Assembly (NCBI RefSeq): GCF_002294995.1
Contig: NZ_NSGF01000004.1
Span: forward strand, 248,001 to 312,000
Direction of reading: 5' to 3'
DNA length: 64,000 nucleotides
Source of the DNA: Mesorhizobium sp. WSM3860
GTDB lineage: Bacteria > Pseudomonadota > Alphaproteobacteria > Rhizobiales > Rhizobiaceae
Part shown: positions 19,540 through 26,990 of the stretch, piece after piece
How the letters are laid out: each line of letters begins with the position of its first letter
Position numbering within the stretch: the stretch's first letter is position 1
The notes under the pieces: model-generated
Told to the model about the DNA's origin: nothing
Seen by the model: the letters and a program-made list of their open reading frames with translations, nothing else
Databases searched by the model: none
Position numbers and translations under genes: made by a program

Positions 19540-20370
19540 ATGCCGAGAACGATCCGGACGCTGACCGCCAGCGAGGTGGAAACGCTCGTCGAGTGGGCGG
19601 CGGGGGAGGGCTGGAATCCGGGCATCGACGATGCCGCCGCGCTCAGGGCCGCCGATCCGGAAGGGTTCATCGGCGCTTTCGTCGGCGAGATGGTGGCCGG
19701 CATCTCGGCCGTCGCCTATGGCGCCGAGTTCGCCTTCATCGGCCTCTATATCTGCCGACCCGACCGGCGCGGCGCGGGCCATGGCAAGGCGGTCTGGGAT
19801 GCCGGCATGGCTCGGCTCGGCGACCGCATCGTTGGTCTCGACGGCGTGGCAGAGCAGCGGGCCAACTACCAGCGCAAAGGCTTCGTGCCAGCCTATGAGA
19901 CTGTGCGCTTCAGCGGCCGTCCGGCCGGACTGACCGGCGGCAGCGATATCCGGCCCGTTGCGGCCGCCGCCACAGCCGAGATCCTGGCCTATGACCGCCA
20001 GTGCTTCCCGTCGCCGCGCGAGGCCTTCCTGCGGGAATGGCTTCGGCCGCCCCGGATCGCACTGATGTCCACCGGCTCGACCGGCCTTGCCGGCTACGGC
20101 CTGGTGCGCCGATGCCGCGAAGGCTGCAAGGTCGGTCCGCTGTTCGCGGACGACATGGACACAGCCCTGTCTTTGATCGCGGAACTGGCGGTCAGGACGG
20201 CGGGCGAAGGACTGCATATCGGCGTGCCGGCCACCCAGATCGGCTTCACCGCCGTGCTTCAGGCTGTCGGCATGGTCCCCGGTTTCACGACGACCCGCAT
20301 GTACCGGGGCGGCAAACCAGGCAATGCGCCGTCCAAGGTTTTCGGCATCACGACGCTGGAGCTGGGGTGA
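19540..20370 (+). CDS. GNAT family N-acetyltransferase with C-terminal Acetyltransf_18-like domain
   Basis: A 276-residue acetyltransferase. The N-terminal half carries the GNAT acetyl-CoA motif in FIGLYICRPDRRGAGHGKAVW (residues about 66-88, with the R/Q-x-x-G-x-G/A core RRGAGHG) followed by NYQRKGFVPAYETVRF. The C-terminal half (AYDRQCFPSPREAFLREWL, GYGLVRRCREGCKVGPLFAD) resembles the YitH-type second domain found fused to GNATs. The substrate is unknown. It is divergent from the hypothetical HTH-like gene and may be controlled by it. Confidence 0.85.
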   Translation: MPRTIRTLTASEVETLVEWAAGEGWNPGIDDAAALRAADPEGFIGAFVGEMVAGISAVAYGAEFAFIGLYICRPDRRGAGHGKAVWDAGMARLGDRIVGLDGVAEQRANYQRKGFVPAYETVRFSGRPAGLTGGSDIRPVAAAATAEILAYDRQCFPSPREAFLREWLRPPRIALMSTGSTGLAGYGLVRRCREGCKVGPLFADDMDTALSLIAELAVRTAGEGLHIGVPATQIGFTAVLQAVGMVPGFTTTRMYRGGKPGNAPSKVFGITTLELG

Positions 20371-20502
20371 TCGCGAAGCGGATGGCTTCGGTCCTGTGAT
20401 CATTAATTGTCCGGCGTGGCGCATGGGAGATGTCTCTTCGACGTGGTTCGGATGCCGGACTGTGTCTCGCCGCAATGATCATCGCACAGCGGAGGTTATC
20501 GA

Positions 20503-21273
20503 ATGGCTGGAAGAACTGTCCTGATCGCGGGCGGCGCCGGGGGAATGGGTCTTGCGACGGGACTGCGCCTTGCGGCCGACGGTGAGCGGATCGTGCTGGC
20601 CGATCTTCCCGGCGCGAAACTCGACGAGGCCGTATCAAAAATTGCCGCGACCGGTGCGAACGCGATCGGTCTGCCGCTCGATATCCGTTCCGTCGCTGCC
20701 TGCCGAGAGGTTGTGGACAAGGCCCGCGAATGGGGAGGCGGCGTAGACATTCTCGTCAACGCCGCCGGCGTCTGGCTCGAGGGAGCGGCAAGCGAGGTCC
20801 AGGAAGAGCAATGGGACCTGGTGCTGGACGTCAATCTCAAAGGCGCCTTCTTCCTGATCTCGGCCGCCATTCCGCACCTGTCGGCGGCGCAGGGCGTTAT
20901 CATCAACATCGCCTCCGATGCGGGCATCGTCGGCAACAACGGCGCGGCCGTCTATTGCGCCTCCAAAGGCGGGCTGGTGCTGCTGACCAAGGCTCTCGCC
21001 CTGGAGCTTGCGCCGCACGGCATCAGGGTCAACGCCGTCTGCCCCGGCGACACGGCGACGCCGATGATCGAGTATCAGGCAAGGACCTATGGCGGAGATG
21101 ACCCGGATGGCTACAAGCGCCGGCTCCTTGGGCACTACCCGCAAGGGGAAAGAGCACGGTTCATCGGCGTGGAAGAGATCGCCTCCTTCATCCACTATCT
21201 TTGCCAGCCCGGCTCGGCGCCGATCACCGGGGCGGCGCTTTCGATCGATTTCGGCATCAGCGCCGGATACTGA
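20503..21273 (+). CDS. SDR family NAD(P)-dependent oxidoreductase
   Basis: A 256-residue classical short-chain dehydrogenase. Visible are the cofactor loop AGGAGGMGLATGL, the NAAG motif (VNAAGVW), the active-site Ser in INIASDAG, and the Tyr/Lys pair in YCASKGG, with PGDTATPM after strand six. Together with the next SDR gene, it forms a two-gene unit with about 35 bp between them. The substrate cannot be inferred; the missing second Ser-Gly in the substrate loop is within normal SDR variation. GCGGAGG lies upstream of the ATG. Confidence 0.9.
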   Translation: MAGRTVLIAGGAGGMGLATGLRLAADGERIVLADLPGAKLDEAVSKIAATGANAIGLPLDIRSVAACREVVDKAREWGGGVDILVNAAGVWLEGAASEVQEEQWDLVLDVNLKGAFFLISAAIPHLSAAQGVIINIASDAGIVGNNGAAVYCASKGGLVLLTKALALELAPHGIRVNAVCPGDTATPMIEYQARTYGGDDPDGYKRRLLGHYPQGERARFIGVEEIASFIHYLCQPGSAPITGAALSIDFGISAGY

Positions 21274-21307
21274 CTCGCGGCATCGGCGTCATCGCCTGGG
21301 AGGGTCC

Positions 21308-22069
21308 ATGACCATGTTTCGCAAATCCCGCACGGCGCTGGTGACCGGCGCGGGCGCTGCCGACGGCATCGGCGTCGCCGTGGCACGCGCGCTTGGCGAT
21401 GCCGGGCTTGCGGTCGCGATCACCGCCTCGTCGCAGCGTGTCGAGCAGCGCGCTGAAGAGCTGCGGGCGGACGGGCTCGACGTCCGCGCGGTGGTGGCCG
21501 ACCTGACGCGTGCAGCGGATGTCGAGCGGCTCTGCTCGGAGGTCGGCGAGATCGATATCCTCGTCAACAATGCCGGGATGGGAACGGTCGCCCAGCCGGC
21601 GCTGCAGCGGCGATTTCTCGATCTGAGCGAGAGCGACTGGGACCGCGGCATCGATGTCAGCCTGAAGACCACATTTCTTGCCACACGCGCATTTCTGGCC
21701 GGCATGGTAGAGCGCGGCCATGGACGCGTGGTGAACATGGCCTCGGTCACCGGTCCTTACGTCTCCAACGAAGGCGAGGCCGCTTATTCCGCCGCCAAGG
21801 CAGGCATGGTCGGGCTGACGCACGCGCTTGCACTGGAGGTCGGCCGGAGCGGCGTCACCGTGAACGCCGTGGCGCCGGGCTGGATCGCGACGGGCGCCTC
21901 GACGCCGGAAGAACTCCTCGCCGCGCAAAACACGCCGCTTGGACGCGCCGGCACACCGCAAGAGGTCGCCGCCGCTGTCCTGTTCCTGGCGTCCGACGGC
22001 GGCAGCTATGTCAACGGCACCGTCCTCGTCGTGGATGGCGGCAACATCCTGCAGGAACGCAAGGGCTGA
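21308..22069 (+). CDS. SDR family oxidoreductase (FabG-like)
   Basis: About 253 residues. The Rossmann motif is TGAGAADGIGVAVAR, followed by NNAG (VNNAGMG), Ser in VNMASVTGPY and the catalytic YSAAKAGMVG. The C-terminus VLVVDGGNILQERKG is typical of FabG-like enzymes. Ribosome site GGGAGGG at 21298-21304 gives close spacing to ATG 21308 and better spacing to a second ATG at 21314, so the true start may be two codons later. Co-transcribed with the previous SDR; convergent with the alcohol dehydrogenase gene. Confidence 0.88.
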   Translation: MTMFRKSRTALVTGAGAADGIGVAVARALGDAGLAVAITASSQRVEQRAEELRADGLDVRAVVADLTRAADVERLCSEVGEIDILVNNAGMGTVAQPALQRRFLDLSESDWDRGIDVSLKTTFLATRAFLAGMVERGHGRVVNMASVTGPYVSNEGEAAYSAAKAGMVGLTHALALEVGRSGVTVNAVAPGWIATGASTPEELLAAQNTPLGRAGTPQEVAAAVLFLASDGGSYVNGTVLVVDGGNILQERKG

Positions 22070-22105
22070 CCGCGAAGCTCAACCGTCGGCCGCCGCCATC
22101 AGTCG

Positions 22106-23206
22106 CTACTTGTTCGTGTCCGCCATCGCGTCCGGCACCACCACCAGCTTGCCGACGAAGTCCTTGGCCATGAAGTCGGTCTGGGCGCGGTGGAAGTCCG
22201 ACAGCTTGTAGACGCCGCCGACCAGCGGGCGGATTTTCTTCTCCTCGATGTAGCGCACGATGCGGCGGAAATCGCCCCTGGTGCCCTGGCTCGAGCCGTG
22301 CAACTGAAGCTGCTTCAGATACATGGTGCGCAGGTCCAACTGCACCACCGGCCCAGCGATGGCGCCTGCAGTGGTGTAGCGTCCCTCGGGCCGCAGGATG
22401 CGCAGCAGGTCGTTGAAGATGGCGCCGCCGACCAGATCGGCGACCACGTCGATGGGCTGGCCCCCGGTCGCTTCGTTGACGGCGGCCGGCAGGTCGGCCA
22501 CGCCGCGCGTGATCACCTTCTCGGCGCCGATGTCGAGCACGGCCTGTTCCTTGCCCTTGCCGACCACGGCATAGGGAATGGCGCCGCGCGCCCGCGCCAG
22601 TTGAACGATGCCCGAACCGACGCCGCCGGAGGCGCCGGTGACGAGCACCCGTTCACCGGCCTTCAGCGCCGCACGCTCCAGCATCTGCTCGCCGGTGAGA
22701 TAGGCGCAGCAGAAGGTGGCGAGTTCGACATCGCTCAGATCGGTATCGACAGCATGCGCGTTCTCCGCCGGCAGCGCCTGGTATTCGGCATAGCCGCCGT
22801 CGCGGCCATGGCCCATATAGTCGATATCGGCAAGCGAATCGTCGTCACGGTTATAGATGGAGAAGTCGACCATGACGCGTTCGCCGATGCGCTCGGAGGG
22901 TACGCCCTCACCCACGGCGACGATGGTGCCCACCGTATCGGTGCCCTGGATGCGCGGAAAGGTCAGCGTGTTGCCCTGCCGGCGCCAGGTCGACACGGCG
23001 GCTGGATCCTCCTCGGTGCCATAGGCGCCCTGGCGCACCCAGACATCGGTGTTGTTCATGCCGCAGGCGCTGACCTTGACCAGCACTTCGCCGGCAGCCG
23101 GCGATGGCACCTTCACGTCGGTGCGGTAGACGAGTTTTTCCAGGCCGCCGTGGCCGGTGAGCTGCACGGCGGCCATCGTGGCTGGGACGGTGGGATGGGG
23201 CTTCAT
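22106..23206 (-). CDS. Medium-chain dehydrogenase/reductase (quinone-oxidoreductase/zinc-independent ADH type)
   Basis: A 366-residue MDR protein: N-terminal GroES-like fold (VYRTDVKVPSPAAGEVLVKV) and a Rossmann domain with VTGASGGVGSGIVQLA. The catalytic-zinc GHE motif is replaced by IQGTDTVG, and the structural-zinc cysteine cluster is absent, so it is probably a zinc-independent NADPH enzyme. The start at 23206 is supported by GGAAG nine bases upstream. It is the last gene of the leftward ectoine-degradation arm, but a 135-bp palindromic element separates it from doeD. A role in ectoine use is not established; removal of a reactive aldehyde is one guess. Confidence 0.85.
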   Translation of the reverse strand: MKPHPTVPATMAAVQLTGHGGLEKLVYRTDVKVPSPAAGEVLVKVSACGMNNTDVWVRQGAYGTEEDPAAVSTWRRQGNTLTFPRIQGTDTVGTIVAVGEGVPSERIGERVMVDFSIYNRDDDSLADIDYMGHGRDGGYAEYQALPAENAHAVDTDLSDVELATFCCAYLTGEQMLERAALKAGERVLVTGASGGVGSGIVQLARARGAIPYAVVGKGKEQAVLDIGAEKVITRGVADLPAAVNEATGGQPIDVVADLVGGAIFNDLLRILRPEGRYTTAGAIAGPVVQLDLRTMYLKQLQLHGSSQGTRGDFRRIVRYIEEKKIRPLVGGVYKLSDFHRAQTDFMAKDFVGKLVVVPDAMADTNK

Positions 23207-23229
23207 AGATGTTACTTCCAACTGTGCAG

Positions 23230-23364
23230 GTTGGCGCTGCCCCTCACCCTTAGCCTCTCCCCGTGAAAGACGGGGAGAGGGGTCCGCCAACGCCGGAGCT
23301 TGTCCCTTCTCCCCGTCCTTTACGGGGAGAAGGTGCCGGCAGGCGGATGAGGGGCAGCGCCAAC
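23230..23364. repeat. 135-bp palindromic element with 17-bp perfect terminal inverted repeats
   Basis: The ends GTTGGCGCTGCCCCTCA (23230-23246) and TGAGGGGCAGCGCCAAC (23348-23364) are perfect inverted repeats. Inside are two further hairpins built from CTCTCCCCGT/ACGGGGAGAG and CTTCTCCCCGT/ACGGGGAGAAG. This is the rhizobial RIME/MITE-like intergenic element style. It lies between doeD and the MDR gene on the same transcript and should form extensive RNA structure. Confidence 0.85.
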
Positions 23365-23373
23365 GACAAAAAA

Positions 23374-24753
23374 TCAGAGAGCTGCGAGCACGCTGTTCAC
23401 GGCGTCGGCGGTCTTGGCGACGATGGTGTCGGCCTCCTCGCGCGTCAGGCAAAGCGGCGGCGCGAAGCCGAGGATGTCGCCCTGCGGCATTGCGCGGCCA
23501 ATGACGCCGCTCGCGGCAAGCGCCGTGGCGATCTGCGGGCCCACTTTGAGCGCCGGATCGAAGAGGACGCGATCGTCGCGATCCTTCACGAACTCTACCG
23601 CAGCCAGCATGCCGTCGCCACGCACCTCGCCGACATTTCTGTGGCCACCAACGGCCTTGGCCAGCTCGGCGCGGAAATAAGCGCCGGTCTCGCCGGCATT
23701 CCGCACCAGGTCCATCTCGTCGATCAGTTCGAGATTGGCGACGCCCGCGGCGACGCAGATGGGATGCGCCGAATAGGTCCAGCCGTGGCCCAGCGAGCCC
23801 AGCTTGTCGGAGCCCTTGACCAGCACCTGCCAGACCTTGTCGGAGACAATGACGCCGGAAAGCGGCGCGTAGGCCGAGGTCAGGCCCTTGGCGATGGTGA
23901 TCAGGTCCGGCTTGATGCCGTAATGGTCGGAGCCGAACATGGTGCCGAGACGGCCGAAGCCCGTCACCACCTCGTCGGCGACAAGCAGCACATCGTACCT
24001 GTTGAGCACGGCCTGGATCTTCTCCCAATAGCCGGCGGGAGGCGGCACGATGCCGCCGGTGCCGAGGATCGGCTCGCCGATGAAGGCCGCGACCGTGTCC
24101 GGGCCCTCGGCAAGGATCATCTCCTCCAGCTTGTCGGCGCAATATTGCGAAAACTGCTCCTCGCTCATCGAGCGGTCGGCGCGGCGGAAATAATAGGGGG
24201 CCTCGGTGTGCATGATCGGCGCGCGCGGCAGGTCGAAGGCGTTGTGGAACAGCTCGAGCCCGGTCAGCGATCCGGTCATGACGCCGGAGCCGTGATAGCC
24301 GCGCCAGCGCGAGATGATCTTCTTTTTCTCCGGCCGGCCGAGAACGTTGTTGTAATACCAGATCAGCTTGATGTTGGTCTCGTTGGCGTCGGAACCCGAG
24401 AGGCCGAAATAGACCCTCGACATGCCCTTCGGCGCGCGGTCGATGATCATCTTGGCGAGCGTAATCGAAGCCTCGGTGCCGTGCCCGACATAGGCGTGGT
24501 AATAGGCGAGGTTCTTGGCCTGACCGGCAATGGCATCGGCGATCTTCTGGCGGCCATAGCCGACATTGACGCAATAGAGGCCGGCAAAGGCATCGATGCT
24601 CTTCTTGCCGGTGTTATCCCAGATCGTTACCCCTTCGCCGCCGGCCATGATGCGAGCCGGGGACTCGCCCCGCGCATGCGTGCCCATATGCGTCGAGGGA
24701 TGGAAAAAGTGGTCGCGATCCCAGGCCGAAAGTTCGTTTGACTGTTCGAGCAT
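23374..24753 (-). CDS. doeD: L-2,4-diaminobutyrate transaminase of ectoine degradation (class III aminotransferase)
   Basis: A 459-residue PLP-dependent class III aminotransferase. Lys289 (ITIAKGLTS) should bind PLP and Asp260 (LLVADEVVTGFGR) the pyridine nitrogen; SGSDANETNIKL is the phosphate-binding loop. Class III enzymes of this type are often called aspartate aminotransferase family. The location between doeC and the ectoine operon points to transamination of 2,4-diaminobutyrate to aspartate semialdehyde. Start 24753 is supported by AAGGAG with seven-base spacing; the frame is open 18 codons upstream. It follows doeC after 35 bases. Confidence 0.87.
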   Translation of the reverse strand: MLEQSNELSAWDRDHFFHPSTHMGTHARGESPARIMAGGEGVTIWDNTGKKSIDAFAGLYCVNVGYGRQKIADAIAGQAKNLAYYHAYVGHGTEASITLAKMIIDRAPKGMSRVYFGLSGSDANETNIKLIWYYNNVLGRPEKKKIISRWRGYHGSGVMTGSLTGLELFHNAFDLPRAPIMHTEAPYYFRRADRSMSEEQFSQYCADKLEEMILAEGPDTVAAFIGEPILGTGGIVPPPAGYWEKIQAVLNRYDVLLVADEVVTGFGRLGTMFGSDHYGIKPDLITIAKGLTSAYAPLSGVIVSDKVWQVLVKGSDKLGSLGHGWTYSAHPICVAAGVANLELIDEMDLVRNAGETGAYFRAELAKAVGGHRNVGEVRGDGMLAAVEFVKDRDDRVLFDPALKVGPQIATALAASGVIGRAMPQGDILGFAPPLCLTREEADTIVAKTADAVNSVLAAL

Positions 24754-24788
24754 TTTTTTCTCCTTGCAGGGGATTCTTCCGGTGTGCG

Positions 24789-26282
24789 CTAGGCGACGTC
24801 CAGACAAAGGTATTTCAGATCGGTGAAGGCTTCGAGGCCATGGCGCGAGCCTTCGCGGCCGATGCCGGACTGCTTCACGCCGCCGAACGGGATCGGCGCG
24901 CCCGTGATCTTCACCCGGTTGATCGCGACCATACCGTATTCCAGCGCACGACCCATTCGCGCCTGCCGCGCCCCGTTCTCGGTCACGACATAGGCGACGA
25001 GGCCATATTCGGTAGCATTGGCGCGGGCGATGACTTCCGCTTCGTCGTCGAACGGGGTGACGGCGGCGACCGGGCCGAAGGTTTCCTGATGCATGATGAG
25101 TGCCTCCTCCGGCACATCGACAAGCAGCGTCGGCTGGTAGAACAGCGGCCCCGCCGTGTGGCGCTTGCCGCCGGCGAGGCAGCGCGCGCCGCGAGCCAGC
25201 GCGTCGGCGACCTGCTCCTCCACCTTCTTGACGGCGCGCTCATGCATAAGCGGGCCGATATCGGCGTCGGGTGAAAGCCCGTTGCCGATGCGCAGCCGCT
25301 CGATGCGACGGCCGAAGGCGGCGCAGAAGCGGTCATAGATGTGGCGCTGCACGTAGATGCGGTTAGCGGCAAGACAATCCTGGCCGGAGGTGGCGAATTT
25401 GGCGTCGAGCGCGATCGTCACGGCCTTTTCGACATCGGCATCGTCGAAGACGATCAGCGGCGCATGGCCGCCGAGCTCCATGACCAGACGCTTCATCGTC
25501 GGCGCGCTCTGCGCGGCAATCAGCCGGCCGACTTCGGTCGAGCCGGTGAAGCTCATGGCGCGCACCCTGGCGTCGGCGCACATCGCGCCGACAATCGTCC
25601 GCGCATCGCCGGTGACGACGTTGAAGACGCCGGCCGGCAGGCCGGCGCGCTCGCCGAGCTCGGCCAGGGCCAGCGCCGAGAGCGGCGTTTCGGAGGACGG
25701 ATGAGCCACCACGGTGCAGCCGGCGGCAAGCGCCGCCGCGGCCTTGCGGGTGAGCATGGCCGACGGAAAATTCCACGGGGTGACGACGCCGACGACACCG
25801 AGCGGCTCGCGGCGTAGCGTCATCTGAGCATCCGGCAGATGGCTGGTGACGCTTTCGGCGTTGAGTCGCTTTGCTTCCTCGGCATACCACTCGACGAAGG
25901 AGGCGGCGTAGTCGATCTCGCCCAGCGATTCCTTCAGCGGCTTGCCCTGTTCGAGCGTCATCAGCAGCGCCAGGTCGTGCTTGGCGGCGATGATCAGTTC
26001 GAACCATTCTCGCAAAATTCTGGAGCGCTCCTGCGGCAGCGCCGAGCGCCAGGCCGGTAGGGCACGCGCTGCGGCGTCGACAGCCTCAGTCGTTTGGCTT
26101 GCGCCGAGCGCGGCAACGAAGGCGACCGTGGCGCCGGTGCCCGGATCGGTGACTTCGAAGCTCGCGGCCGAGTCGCCGGCCGTCCAATGGCCGCCGACAT
26201 AGCCGAGATCGCGCAGCAGCCGGCGATCGGCAAGACGATCCAGTGCTTCGTGGCGGTATGGGCGTGCAAAATGCGCGGACAT
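24789..26282 (-). CDS. doeC: Aspartate-semialdehyde dehydrogenase of ectoine degradation (GabD-like ALDH)
   Basis: A 497-residue aldehyde dehydrogenase close to succinate-semialdehyde dehydrogenases. Cys303 (SGQDCLAANR) and Glu269 (VMELGGHAP) are the catalytic pair, and PWNFPSAM the conserved substrate-side motif. In this locus it would oxidise L-aspartate-beta-semialdehyde to aspartate, the last step of ectoine catabolism. One oddity: the near-universal Lys of the K-P-x-E cofactor motif is His here (VVAHPSSETP). Start 26282 has GGGAG seven bases upstream. It precedes doeD by 35 bases and follows the AsnC-type regulator gene. Plain GABA use (gabD) is the alternative reading. Confidence 0.85.
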   Translation of the reverse strand: MSAHFARPYRHEALDRLADRRLLRDLGYVGGHWTAGDSAASFEVTDPGTGATVAFVAALGASQTTEAVDAAARALPAWRSALPQERSRILREWFELIIAAKHDLALLMTLEQGKPLKESLGEIDYAASFVEWYAEEAKRLNAESVTSHLPDAQMTLRREPLGVVGVVTPWNFPSAMLTRKAAAALAAGCTVVAHPSSETPLSALALAELGERAGLPAGVFNVVTGDARTIVGAMCADARVRAMSFTGSTEVGRLIAAQSAPTMKRLVMELGGHAPLIVFDDADVEKAVTIALDAKFATSGQDCLAANRIYVQRHIYDRFCAAFGRRIERLRIGNGLSPDADIGPLMHERAVKKVEEQVADALARGARCLAGGKRHTAGPLFYQPTLLVDVPEEALIMHQETFGPVAAVTPFDDEAEVIARANATEYGLVAYVVTENGARQARMGRALEYGMVAINRVKITGAPIPFGGVKQSGIGREGSRHGLEAFTDLKYLCLDVA

Positions 26283-26310
26283 CGTTTGTCTCCCGGTGCC
26301 AAGGCGATGC

Positions 26311-26407
26311 GGAGAGATTAGCCGCGCGACCGAGACAGAGAGGCTTTTTCGGCAGCCGCTAGGAGAGAGATTGTCTCCCATCGCCCGCAGGGCCAGACGA
26401 TCTCTCC
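26311..26407. promoter_or_regulatory. Triple GGAGAGAT motif upstream of doeC
   Basis: The 129-bp spacer between doeX and doeC contains GGAGAGATT at 26311, GGAGAGAGATT at 26362 (followed immediately by GTCTCCC, giving a local dyad) and an inverted copy, ATCTCTCC, at 26400-26407. Lrp/AsnC proteins typically bind several phased degenerate dyads, so these are candidate DoeX sites. Inference from pattern only. Confidence 0.4.
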
Positions 26408-26411
26408 GGCC

Positions 26412-26897
26412 TCAGCCTGGCAACAGGTCGGCGACAGGCACCACAGTCTCCTCCTTCACCGTCTTGGTGACGATGTAGGTGAAGTAGCGGTCGATGCCGA
26501 TCTCGCGTTCCAGCAGGGCGTCGACCAGCCGCTGATAGGCGTCGATGTCGCGCGCCATCACTTTCAGCACATAGTCGACGCCGCCGCCGACCGACCAGCA
26601 GGCGACGATCTCGGGTATGTCGCGGATGACCCGCTCGAAACGGTCGAAATCGGCTTGGCGGTGGCTGGCCAACGTCACCTCCATCAGTACGGTCGCCACC
26701 GGCGCGATCGCGCGCATGGCGATCGCCGCATGGTAGCCGGAAACGATGCCGGCCTTCTCCAGCTTGCGCAGCCGCATCCAGCAAGGCGTCGGCGACAGGC
26801 CGACCTTGTCGGCCAGCGCAAGCTTGGTGATGCGCCCGTCGCGCTGGATGGCGTCGAGGATCTTGAGGTCGATCGGATCGAGTTTCGCTGCCGCCAT
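26412..26897 (-). CDS. doeX: Lrp/AsnC family regulator of ectoine catabolism
   Basis: A 161-residue Lrp/AsnC protein: N-terminal HTH (DPIDLKILDAIQRDGRIT, ADKVGLSPTPCWMRLRKLE) and a C-terminal RAM/AsnC ligand domain (IVACWSVGGGVDYVLKVMA). ATG 26897 has GGAG five bases upstream; an in-frame ATG at 26927 lacks any ribosome site. It is divergent from enuR and directly upstream of doeC, the place where AsnC-type regulators occur in ectoine catabolic clusters (doeX in Halomonas, asnC in Ruegeria). I infer that it controls doeC-doeD, probably with a diaminobutyrate-related effector. Confidence 0.87.
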   Translation of the reverse strand: MAAAKLDPIDLKILDAIQRDGRITKLALADKVGLSPTPCWMRLRKLEKAGIVSGYHAAIAMRAIAPVATVLMEVTLASHRQADFDRFERVIRDIPEIVACWSVGGGVDYVLKVMARDIDAYQRLVDALLEREIGIDRYFTYIVTKTVKEETVVPVADLLPG

Positions 26898-26949
26898 GCC
26901 GGCTCCGCTTTTTGTCCCGGACACCATGACGGTGCATTATTTCGATTGT

Positions 26950-26990
26950 CAATTGCACTGATTTCGATCTCTAATAAGTCATGACATTAT
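26950..26990. promoter_or_regulatory. Candidate EnuR operator at the doeX/enuR divergent promoter
   Basis: Two blocks here recur upstream of ehuA: CAATTGCACTGA (26950-26961) and GTCATGACATTAT (26978-26990), the latter spanning the enuR start codon and holding the palindrome GTCATGAC. Their repetition before the transporter operon suggests a shared binding site for EnuR and autorepression. Confidence 0.5.

Noticed and set aside
23207..24574. Upstream open extension of the MDR dehydrogenase frame through the palindromic repeat into doeD
   Set aside because: The extension reads through the repeat and a shifted frame of doeD; the MDR family start and ribosome site are at 23206.
26898..26927. Ten extra N-terminal residues for the AsnC-type regulator from ATG 26927
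   Set aside because: No ribosome site precedes it, while ATG 26897 has GGAG at proper distance and begins the conserved HTH.
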